Below are positions 1-7,451 of a DNA stretch of 9,875 bases, in pieces. Position 1 is the stretch's first letter, and each line of letters opens with the position of its first letter. The position numbers and the translations under genes are program-made. The DNA comes from Methyloceanibacter sp. (GTDB lineage: Bacteria > Pseudomonadota > Alphaproteobacteria > Rhizobiales > Methyloligellaceae). The notes under the pieces were generated by a model. The model saw only the letters and a list, made by a program, of their open reading frames with translations. It was not told where the DNA came from and made no database searches. Where the stretch lies: assembly GCA_022865725.1 (NCBI GenBank), contig JALHTP010000010.1, positions 1 to 9,875 on the forward strand, in the 5' to 3' direction.

Positions 1-342
1 GCGCCTTGTCGTCCAGAGCTCGTAGCTCGGCTGCCACAGTCCCGGCTCATCGAACGAGCCTGGATAGAGGTCGATCTCGTCAGGCCGGTCGTAATGGGAA
101 GAGACCGGCGCGCCGCAGGCGCGGCAGGAATATCTCCGCCCATGCTCCGAGCTTGCGAATTCGACCATGTCGCCGTCGATGATTACGGCGTCGCGAGGAA
201 ACACGACGAAGAAGTTGAACGGGGCGCCATGCACTTTGCGGCAGGTGAGGCAATGACAGAGGCCGACGCGGTACGGCTCACCCCTCGCCTCGAACCTCAC
301 TTTGCCGCAAGCGCAGCCGCCGGTGTGCATGCTGTCCGACAT
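1..342 (-). CDS. GFA/CENP-V family zinc-binding protein (C-terminus cut by window edge)
   Basis: The first 114 residues are visible on the minus strand; the gene runs off the left edge. The cysteine pattern is that of the GFA (glutathione-dependent formaldehyde-activating enzyme-like, CENP-V) fold: CAC at residues 10-12, CHCLTC at 29-34 (with RKVHGAPF following) and CRAC at 73-76, which fits a structural and a second zinc site. Family members are usually about 120-150 residues, so only a short tail is missing. Most proteins with this domain are uncharacterised, and the formaldehyde link of the founding member should not be assumed here. The chosen ATG at 342 lies 16 bases past the pyrG stop, so co-transcription with pyrG is possible. 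No clear Shine-Dalgarno is seen. A second ATG at 330 (MHTGGCACGK) matches common family N-termini equally well. Confidence 0.85.
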   Translation of the reverse strand, partial: MSDSMHTGGCACGKVRFEARGEPYRVGLCHCLTCRKVHGAPFNFFVVFPRDAVIIDGDMVEFASSEHGRRYSCRACGAPVSSHYDRPDEIDLYPGSFDEPGLWQPSYELWTTRR

Positions 343-358
343 TCCGGGCGCTGAAAGG

Positions 359-1984
<1,626 letters not shown>

Positions 1985-1987
1985 GGG

Positions 1988-2010
1988 CCTCGTTCATACA
2001 CTGAAACGAG
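1988..2010 (-). promoter_or_regulatory. Hairpin overlapping the pyrG ribosome binding site
   Basis: On the transcript strand, CTCGTT (2010-2005) and AACGAG (1994-1989) form a perfect 6-bp inverted repeat around a 10-base loop. With one bulged T the stem can instead extend by a TTCA/TGAA pairing. The pyrG Shine-Dalgarno GAGG (1991-1988) sits three bases before the ATG and has three of its four bases in the 3' arm. The hairpin is seen directly; an effect on translation is inference. Confidence 0.45.
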
Positions 2011-2012
2011 AC

Positions 2013-2078
2013 TGAGTCGTAGCCCCAAACAGCGCTTGACCCACGCTTTGGTTTAAGCGGCCCTTGAGTCGTGAGCCC
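2013..2078. repeat. Pair of direct repeats in the secG-pyrG gap
   Basis: TGAGTCGT occurs at 2013-2020 and 2065-2072, each followed by GCCC (after A in the first copy and GA in the second). The copies start 52 bases apart and nearly span the gap between the secG stop and the pyrG start. They could be paired operator half-sites or a chance or old duplication; no known regulator motif was recognised. Between them lies a CGCTT/AAGCG 5-bp inverted repeat (2044-2059) without a T-run. Confidence 0.4.
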
Positions 2079-2079
2079 G

Positions 2080-2451
2080 CTATTGCGACTGCGGGGCCTG
2101 GGGAGCGGCAGGGGCCTGAGGAGCCGCCGGCGCTGGAGCCGCAGGAGCGGGGCCGCCAGGCAGCTGAAGCGGCGCCAAACCCCCTGCTCCGCCTTCGCCG
2201 GTCGGGTTCAGGATCGAGGGCGTCGCGCGATGCTGGCTGGCCAGGATCGACAGCAAAAGGCTGGTGGCGAAGAAGCTGGCGGCGAGAATCGCCGTGGTCT
2301 TGGTCAGGGCATTGCCGGCGCTGCGGCCGGTCATGAATCCGCCGCCACCGCCGCCGATGCCAAGCGCGCCCCCTTCGGAGCGCTGCAGCAGAATGACGCC
2401 AACCAGCGCCACGGCGACCATGACGTGAATCAGGAGAAGAACTGTGTTCAT
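2080..2451 (-). CDS. secG: Preprotein translocase subunit SecG
   Basis: SecG is the small accessory subunit of the SecYEG channel in the inner membrane and assists SecA-driven protein export. This 123-residue protein has the expected layout. There is a first membrane helix at about residues 3-22 (NTVLLLIHVMVAVALVGVIL), then LLQRSEGGALG and a glycine-rich loop with FMTGRSAGNALTKTTA. A second helix follows at about 53-70 (AILAASFFATSLLLSIL). The LLQRSEGG and R-x-x-x-x-LT-K-x-T signatures are typical. The tail after residue 80 is rich in Ala, Pro and Gln, as in many alphaproteobacterial SecG proteins. The gene overlaps the upstream small exported-protein gene by ATGA, so translational coupling is likely. 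Its Shine-Dalgarno AAGG (2462-2459), seven bases from the ATG, is buried in a hairpin. Confidence 0.95.
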   Translation of the reverse strand: MNTVLLLIHVMVAVALVGVILLQRSEGGALGIGGGGGGFMTGRSAGNALTKTTAILAASFFATSLLLSILASQHRATPSILNPTGEGGAGGLAPLQLPGGPAPAAPAPAAPQAPAAPQAPQSQ

Positions 2452-2897
2452 CGTGTAGCCTTCGCATTCGAAGGCGGTGTCTTATCCGAATCCGCTACGG
2501 TTTGGCTAGGCTTAGTGTCAACCGCCGCGGTGGCTTGGCGGTTGGGGTTGCGATCGGGCAGCGGCACACCCTCGGCGCTGACCGGCGCTGGCGCCTCAAC
2601 CGGCGTGACCACAGGCTTGGCCACGCCCCCGTCCCGGCAGCGGAACTCGATCTGCTCCTCGACTCGCAGGAAATCCCGGACCCGCTCGATTTCCTGGTCG
2701 TTCAAATGGTCTTTGACCCAGTCGGGACCCCGCTCAAGCGCGACTCGCATCTGCGGGGTGAGCAGTTTCTTCTGCTCAAGCTGCAAGTTCTGGCAAGCGT
2801 CCTTTTCCAGCGGCTCGGCTTGTGCGCCGACGCCGAAGGGCAGCGCTGAGCTGGCTGTAAGAAAGGCTACGGCAATGACGCGCAGCGCCGGCATCAT
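2448..2897 (-). CDS. Small exported protein of unknown function
   Basis: I do not recognise a named family. The 149-residue protein starts with a clear signal peptide: Arg6, a hydrophobic stretch at 7-23 and an AQA motif at 25-27 before Glu28, so type I cleavage after residue 27 is predicted. The mature part has a charged, probably helical segment of about 60 residues with two cysteines (one in DACQNLQ, one in EFRCRDG) that could form a disulfide in the periplasm. A low-complexity Pro/Ala/Val/Thr-rich tail (about 93-149) looks disordered. Two adjacent ATG codons (2897 and 2894) are possible starts; the ribosome site is weak (GGGGAC, about three bases upstream). The gene lies 104 bases after tpiA and overlaps secG by four bases. 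The position next to secG hints at a cell-envelope role, but nothing in the protein proves it. Confidence 0.85.
   Translation of the reverse strand: MMPALRVIAVAFLTASSALPFGVGAQAEPLEKDACQNLQLEQKKLLTPQMRVALERGPDWVKDHLNDQEIERVRDFLRVEEQIEFRCRDGGVAKPVVTPVEAPAPVSAEGVPLPDRNPNRQATAAVDTKPSQTVADSDKTPPSNAKATR
2458..2475 (-). promoter_or_regulatory. Hairpin sequestering the secG ribosome binding site
   Basis: The transcript contains GCCTTCG-AATG-CGAAGGC, a perfect 7-bp stem with a four-base loop, inside the last codons of the upstream gene. The secG Shine-Dalgarno AAGG is part of the 3' arm. Because the upstream stop overlaps the secG start (ATGA), ribosomes finishing the upstream gene would melt the stem. 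This is the usual arrangement for translational coupling; the regulatory effect is inferred. Confidence 0.5.
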
Positions 2898-2900
2898 GAC

Positions 2901-2946
2901 GTCCCCGTGGGAAGTCGTCCCCCTGCCGCAAATCGACCCCCTGCCA
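2901..2946 (-). repeat. Leader block upstream of the small exported protein, similar to one upstream of tpiA
   Basis: Read on the plus strand, the block contains GTCCCCG-TG-GGAAG followed by TCGTCCCCCTGCC (2915-2927) and then a near repeat, ATCGACCCCCTGCCA (2932-2946). The same elements, in the same order, occur at 3810-3845 upstream of tpiA. On the gene's own strand the core reads GGCAGGGGG followed by ACGAC or TCGAT. No known operator was recognised. Confidence 0.4.
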
Positions 2947-3001
2947 GAATGGCGAAATTTACCCAGTTTGCCAACCCTGCTCGCATCGGTCTTGCCGGAT
3001 A

Positions 3002-3772
3002 TCAGCCGGCGCCCCTTCCCGCATAGGCGGATAGAATCGCATAGAAATCACTGGCTTTCAGGCTCGCTCCTCCTACCAGCGCCCCATCCACGTCAGGCAC
3101 GAAGAGAAGCTCGCTCGCATTGGCCGGCTTGACCGAGCCGCCATAAAGGAGGCGCAAGGCGGCCCCCGCTTCCGCCTGCCCCAACAAGCGGCCGAGCTCT
3201 CCGCGGATGAAGCCGTGCACCTCCGCCACGTCGGCAGGCGTCGGCGTGAGACCCGAGCCGATCGCCCAGACCGGCTCGTAAGCGATCACCGTGTTCGCGG
3301 CGCGCGCCTCTTGCGGCAGCGATCCTTGGAGCTGGCGCCTGACGATCTCCAAGGTCGAGCCGTCGCGCCGCTGTTGCTCCGACTCGCCGACGCAGATGAT
3401 GGCGGTCAGCCCCGCGCGATAGGCGGCGCTTGCCTTGGCATTCACAAGCGCGTCGGTCTCGCCATGATCGCTGCGCCGCTCCGAATGGCCGACAATGATG
3501 GCTGCCGCGCCGGCATCGGCCAGCATCTCGGCCGAGATGTCGCCGGTATGGGCACCGGAGGGCAGAGGGTGGCAATCCTGCGCGCCGAGGATGATCGTGC
3601 TCCCGGAGAGCATGTACCGCGCCTGGGCCAGGAGGGTCGCCGGCGGGCATACCATGCCATCGGCCTCAGGCACGGGGCTCTGCGCCAGGCGGTCTTTCAG
3701 CGCCCGGAGCTCGGCCAAGGACGCCCCGAGGCCGTTCATCTTCCAATTGCCTGCGACGAGCGGTCTCCTCAA
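3002..3772 (-). CDS. tpiA: Triosephosphate isomerase
   Basis: The enzyme interconverts dihydroxyacetone phosphate and glyceraldehyde 3-phosphate in glycolysis and gluconeogenesis. The 256-residue length matches the family. All catalytic landmarks are present: Asn9 and Lys11 in AGNWKMNG, His96 in VGHSERR, Glu166 in the AYEPVWAIG loop, and the phosphate-binding YGGSVKP (210-216) and GALVGGASL (230-238). The start is TTG at 3772, preceded by an AGGGGG ribosome site about seven bases away. The only later ATG is at Met12, past the catalytic Asn/Lys, and no upstream in-frame ATG, GTG or TTG was seen in the roughly 55 bases checked. It is transcribed divergently from ppiD. No intrinsic terminator is visible in the 104 bases after its stop, so read-through into the exported protein, secG and pyrG is plausible. 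Confidence 0.97.
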   Translation of the reverse strand: MRRPLVAGNWKMNGLGASLAELRALKDRLAQSPVPEADGMVCPPATLLAQARYMLSGSTIILGAQDCHPLPSGAHTGDISAEMLADAGAAAIIVGHSERRSDHGETDALVNAKASAAYRAGLTAIICVGESEQQRRDGSTLEIVRRQLQGSLPQEARAANTVIAYEPVWAIGSGLTPTPADVAEVHGFIRGELGRLLGQAEAGAALRLLYGGSVKPANASELLFVPDVDGALVGGASLKASDFYAILSAYAGRGAG

Positions 3773-3809
3773 GGCCGCGCCCCCTCTCTGATTTGCCGGT
3801 TTCCGGGCC

Positions 3810-3845
3810 GTCCCCGCACGGAAGCTGTTATCGACCCCCCTGCCA
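3810..3845 (-). repeat. Leader block upstream of tpiA
   Basis: The plus strand reads GTCCCCG-CAC-GGAAG, ten further bases ending in ATCGA, and then CCCCCCTGCCA. It matches the block at 2901-2946, with one extra C in the C-run and a longer spacer. It lies about 38-73 bases before the tpiA start, where a promoter or operator would be expected. No convincing -35/-10 pair was identified for tpiA, so its role is open. Confidence 0.4.
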
Positions 3846-3868
3846 AGGGTTCGGCCAAATACCCTGCC

Positions 3869-3897
3869 TTGCCGCGCTTGCGCTTGCTACCTATGAT
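3869..3897 (+). promoter_or_regulatory. Predicted sigma70-type promoter for the ppiD-trp operon
   Basis: TTGCCG (3869-3874) and TATGAT (3892-3897) are separated by exactly 17 bases; the -10 box matches the consensus at five of six positions and the -35 at four of six. Transcription would start near 3904, giving a leader of about 70 bases before ppiD. The spacer contains a tandem CGCTTG duplication (3875-3886). This is the best promoter-like sequence seen in the divergent gap. Confidence 0.55.
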
Positions 3898-3915
3898 GCC
3901 GCCGCCGCGCCAGGA

Positions 3916-3933
3916 GCGTCCAGCATCGGACGC
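3916..3933. repeat. Perfect 6-bp palindrome in the ppiD leader
   Basis: GCGTCC (3916-3921) and GGACGC (3928-3933) flank a six-base spacer, AGCATC. It lies about 15 bases after the predicted transcription start. It could be an RNA stem in the leader or a repressor site; there is no T-run, so it is not a terminator. Confidence 0.35.
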
Positions 3934-3974
3934 CAGCGCGGCTTTGGCAATTAGCGAATGGAAGGTTCTTAAGA

Positions 3975-5873
3975 GTGGCACTCGACACTTTGCGCAAAGG
4001 GGCTGGGCGGCTGCTCGGCATGATCCTCATGGGCATGCTGGTGGTCAGCTTTGGGGTCTGGGGGATCGCCGACATTTTCAGGGGCTATGGCCAGCAGACC
4101 CTGATCAGCGTGGGCGATACCGAGATCTCATCGCAAGACTATATGCGCGCGCAACAGGACGTTCTTAGGTCGATGAGCGCCCAAGCCAAGCGCAGCCTCA
4201 GCCTGCAAGAGGCGCGCGCGCTCGGGCTCGATCGGCAGGTGCTGGAACGGCTGATCGGCGGCGCGGCCGTCGATAATCATGCGAAGTCGCTCCATCTCAG
4301 CATCGCCGATTCGACGCTTCTCGAGCAGATCATGAAAGATCCCGCCTTCAAGGACGCGGCGGGCAATTTCAGCCCGTTGGCCTTCCAGCAGGCGATGCAG
4401 ACCATCGGCATGAACGAGCAGGGCTATTTGAACTCGCTCCGCGAACGCAATCTGCGCCGGCAGATCCTCACCACCGTCGGCAAGGTGGTGAACAGCCCCG
4501 ATATGCTGATTAGCGCGCTCAACAGCTATAACGGGGAAACACGCACGCTCCGCTATGTGCTGGTGCCGGAAAGCGTGGTCGGAACCATTCCCGATCCGAG
4601 CGAGGAGGACCTCAAGCGCTATTACGAGAACCACCAGACCAAGTTCACGCAACCCGAATTCCGCAAGATCGGCGTCCTTGCCGTCACGCCCGAGACCGTC
4701 AAGGACCAGGTTACGATCACCGAGGCCGATCTAAAGGCCGCCTACGAAGCGAACAAGGACACCCTCGGCAAGCCGGAGCGCCGGCAAGTCCAGCAGATCT
4801 CCTTCCCCGATCTTGCCGCGGCCAACGCCGCCTATCAGAAGCTGCAGTCCGGTACCGACTTCGTGGCGCTCGCCAAGGAACAGAATCTGAGCGAGACCGA
4901 CATCGATCTCGGCGTTCTGAGCCGCGCCCAGCTGGCCGATCCCGCGATCGCGGAGGCAGCCTTCAATCTCGAATTGAACAAGGTTGCCGAGCCGGTCACC
5001 GGCAAGCTCGGAGGCGTCGTCTTGCTGCGCGTCACTTTGATCGAGCCCGGCAAGACCCCGACCTACGAGGAGGCGAAACCCGAACTCGAGAAGACGCTGC
5101 TGAAGGAGCGCGCCGCAGGCGCGATCTTCGACCTGCACGACAAGATCGAGGATCAGCTCGGCTCGGGGTCCAGGCTGTCGGAGATCGCCGACAAGTTCAA
5201 GATCACCTATCAACTCATCGACCAGGTCGACCGCGAGGGGCGCAAGCCCGATGGGTCGGCGGTCACGCTGCCGGCGCAGAAGGACCTGCTGAACGCAGCC
5301 TTCGCCACCGACACGGGGGTCGAGAACGATCCGATCGACGCCAAGGATGAAGGCGTCATCTGGTATGAGGTCCTCGGCGTCGTGCCCGAGCAGGTCAAGC
5401 CCTTCGATCAGGTGAAGGACGAGGCCGCCAAGGACTGGCGTGCCGACGAGCTGCGAACCAAGGTCGCCAAATATGCGCAAGACCTGGTCACCAGCCTGAA
5501 TGGCGGCAAGACCCTCGAAGAGGTCGCCAAGGATCTCAAAGCGGAAGTGATGACCAGCGATCCCGTGAAGCGCGACGGCATCACCGTGAATGTGCTGCCC
5601 CCTGCCGTGGCGCAGGCCTTCACCTTGCCTGTGAAGGGCTATGGCTCCGCTCCCTCGGCCGTGGAAGAGGGCCGCATCGTCTTTCAGGTCGACAAGGTCA
5701 CGCCGCCTGAGCCGCTCGCCGCCGCGGAGGCCGACCGGCTCAAGCAACAGCTCGGGCTTCTCATCAGCGAAGACGCGATCTCGGAATATTTCGCCGCGCT
5801 GGAAACGCGCTATGGCGTGAAAGTCAACCAGCCGGCTCTCGCCAAGCTGACCGGCAGCGGCGAGGAACCATGA
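3975..5873 (+). CDS. ppiD: PpiD-like membrane-anchored peptidyl-prolyl isomerase/chaperone
   Basis: PpiD-type proteins are anchored in the inner membrane by one N-terminal helix and work in the periplasm, helping newly exported proteins leave the Sec channel and fold. The 632-residue length fits (usually about 620-640). A short cytoplasmic start (MALDTLRKGAGR) is followed by one membrane helix at about 13-34 and a SurA-like N-terminal chaperone region at about 40-190. A parvulin (PPIC) domain lies at about 268-357, running from RRQVQQISF to GGVVLLRVT, and a long helical C-terminal part follows. The usual catalytic parvulin residues are hard to identify, so it may act mainly as a chaperone. 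The start is GTG at 3975, with GGAAGG at 3960-3965 as the ribosome site; the ATG at 3958 is out of use because it meets a stop after four codons. Its last four bases overlap trpE. Confidence 0.93.
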   Translation: MALDTLRKGAGRLLGMILMGMLVVSFGVWGIADIFRGYGQQTLISVGDTEISSQDYMRAQQDVLRSMSAQAKRSLSLQEARALGLDRQVLERLIGGAAVDNHAKSLHLSIADSTLLEQIMKDPAFKDAAGNFSPLAFQQAMQTIGMNEQGYLNSLRERNLRRQILTTVGKVVNSPDMLISALNSYNGETRTLRYVLVPESVVGTIPDPSEEDLKRYYENHQTKFTQPEFRKIGVLAVTPETVKDQVTITEADLKAAYEANKDTLGKPERRQVQQISFPDLAAANAAYQKLQSGTDFVALAKEQNLSETDIDLGVLSRAQLADPAIAEAAFNLELNKVAEPVTGKLGGVVLLRVTLIEPGKTPTYEEAKPELEKTLLKERAAGAIFDLHDKIEDQLGSGSRLSEIADKFKITYQLIDQVDREGRKPDGSAVTLPAQKDLLNAAFATDTGVENDPIDAKDEGVIWYEVLGVVPEQVKPFDQVKDEAAKDWRADELRTKVAKYAQDLVTSLNGGKTLEEVAKDLKAEVMTSDPVKRDGITVNVLPPAVAQAFTLPVKGYGSAPSAVEEGRIVFQVDKVTPPEPLAAAEADRLKQQLGLLISEDAISEYFAALETRYGVKVNQPALAKLTGSGEEP

Positions 5874-7435
5874 TCTCCGCTCCCGCCTCCGTCATGCCCT
5901 TGGCGCAGCAAGGCGGGGGTCGCCCGGTCGAGCCGGACTTTCCGAGCTTCGCGCGCCGCTACGACGAGGGCGTGCCGCAGGTGGCTTGGACGCGCCTCGT
6001 CGCCGATCTGGAGACGCCGGTCTCGGCCATGCTGAAGCTCGCCCGTGAGCGGCCGAACAGCTTTCTCCTGGAATCGGTCGAAGGGGGTGCCACGCGCGGC
6101 CGCTACTCCATCATCGGCTGCGAGCCCGATCTGATCTGGCGCGCCGACGGGCCCAAGGCCGAGATCAACCGCGCGCCCCAGTCAGACCCCAATGCGTTTG
6201 CGCCCTCGCCGATGCCCGCGCTTGCCTCGCTCAGGGCGCTGCTTGCCGAATCGGCCATCACGCTGCCAATCGAGCTTCCGCCCATGGCCGCCGGCATCTT
6301 CGGCTATATGGGCTACGACACGGTACGGCTGATCGAGCAGCTGCCGGGCAAGAAGCTGGACCGGCTCGGTCTTCCCGACAGCATCCTGGTGCGCCCGACG
6401 CTGATCGTGATCTTCGACAGCGTGCGGGACGAGATGACGGTGGTGACGCCGGTCAGGCCCTTAGCCGGGGTGAGCGCCAAGGCGGCCTATGCGCGGGCGG
6501 CCGATAGGCTCAATCTCGTCCTGGAGCGGCTGGAGCAGCCTTTGCCCCATGCCGGCGAGCCCGATCTCAGCGCGGCGCATCCTGAGCCCAAGGCGACCAC
6601 CGAGCCTCAGGCCTATATGGCGAAGGTCAGCCGCGCCAAGGACTACATCGCCGCGGGCGACATCTTCCAGGTGGTCTTGAGCCAGCGCTTCGAGGCGCCC
6701 TTCACGCTTCCCTCGTTCGCGCTTTACCGGGCGCTCCGGCGCGTCAATCCCTCGCCCTTCCTCTATTATCTCAATTTCGGCGGCTTCGCCGTGGTGGGGT
6801 CGAGCCCGGAGATCCTGGTCAGGGTCCGCGACGGCAAGGTCACCATCAGGCCGATTGCCGGCACCCGTCCCCGCGGTGCAAGCCCCGAAGAGGACAAGGC
6901 GCTCGCCAAGGATCTGCTCGCCGACGCCAAGGAGCGCGCCGAGCATCTGATGCTGCTCGATCTCGGCCGCAACGACGTGGGCCGCGTGGCGGAAGTCGGC
7001 AGCGTGCGCGTCACCGACAGCTTCTTCCTCGAATATTACAGCCAGGTGATGCATATCGTATCGAACGTCGAAGGAACGCTCGCTTCCGATTTCGATGCCG
7101 TCGATGCGCTGATGGCGGGCTTCCCGGCCGGGACCGTGTCGGGAGCGCCCAAGGTGCGCGCCATGCAGATCATCGACGAGCTGGAGGACGAGGCGCGCGG
7201 GCTCTATGCGGGCTGCGTCGGCTATTTCTCCGCCGACGGCGAGATGGATAGCTGCATCATGCTCAGGACTTCGGTGGTGAAGGACGGCGTCATGTATGTG
7301 CAGGCTGGCGCGGGCATCGTCGCCGACTCGGTGCCCGAGCGCGAGCAGGCCGAATGCGTGAGCAAGGCACGCGCTTTGTTCAAGGCCGCCGACGAGGCGG
7401 TGCGCTTCGCCGCGCGCGCCAAGCGCGGTCAATGA
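5870..7435 (+). CDS. trpE: Anthranilate synthase component I
   Basis: TrpE makes anthranilate from chorismate, using ammonia delivered by TrpG; this is the first committed step to tryptophan. The 521-residue protein has the N-terminal regulatory domain with the LLES motif (66-69) that binds tryptophan for feedback inhibition, then the chorismate-binding domain (about 247-505). The latter contains IAGTRPRG (329-336), EHLMLLDLGRNDVGRV (358-373), FPAGTVSGAPKVRAM (418-432) and QAGAGIVADSVPE (478-490). It is a stand-alone subunit, not the fused TrpEG found in rhizobia such as Sinorhizobium. The ATG overlaps the ppiD stop (ATGA), with GAGGA only three bases upstream, so its translation is probably coupled to ppiD. 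There is no room directly before it for a trp leader peptide and attenuator. Confidence 0.98.
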   Translation: MISAPASVMPLAQQGGGRPVEPDFPSFARRYDEGVPQVAWTRLVADLETPVSAMLKLARERPNSFLLESVEGGATRGRYSIIGCEPDLIWRADGPKAEINRAPQSDPNAFAPSPMPALASLRALLAESAITLPIELPPMAAGIFGYMGYDTVRLIEQLPGKKLDRLGLPDSILVRPTLIVIFDSVRDEMTVVTPVRPLAGVSAKAAYARAADRLNLVLERLEQPLPHAGEPDLSAAHPEPKATTEPQAYMAKVSRAKDYIAAGDIFQVVLSQRFEAPFTLPSFALYRALRRVNPSPFLYYLNFGGFAVVGSSPEILVRVRDGKVTIRPIAGTRPRGASPEEDKALAKDLLADAKERAEHLMLLDLGRNDVGRVAEVGSVRVTDSFFLEYYSQVMHIVSNVEGTLASDFDAVDALMAGFPAGTVSGAPKVRAMQIIDELEDEARGLYAGCVGYFSADGEMDSCIMLRTSVVKDGVMYVQAGAGIVADSVPEREQAECVSKARALFKAADEAVRFAARAKRGQ

Positions 7436-7451
7436 GCGGCCGATAAGTCCC

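Noticed and set aside
2036..2041. TTGACC on the plus strand as a -35 box
   Set aside because: No -10-like sequence lies 16-19 bases downstream, and transcription from it would run antisense to secG.
2044..2059. CGCTT/AAGCG hairpin as a secG terminator
   Set aside because: The stem is only 5 bp and no T-run follows on the transcript strand, so it does not qualify as an intrinsic terminator.
2971..2999. TTGGCA, 17 bases, CATTCT on the minus strand as a promoter for the exported protein
   Set aside because: The -10 box matches the consensus at only about half its positions; too weak to list as a feature.
2071..3132. A 353-codon plus-strand open frame across secG, the exported protein and the end of tpiA
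   Set aside because: It crosses gene boundaries and an intergenic gap on the opposite strand, and its predicted product has no recognisable features.
4731..5747. A 338-codon minus-strand open frame opposite ppiD
   Set aside because: It lies entirely inside ppiD, has low-complexity composition and no domain, and is a codon-bias shadow.
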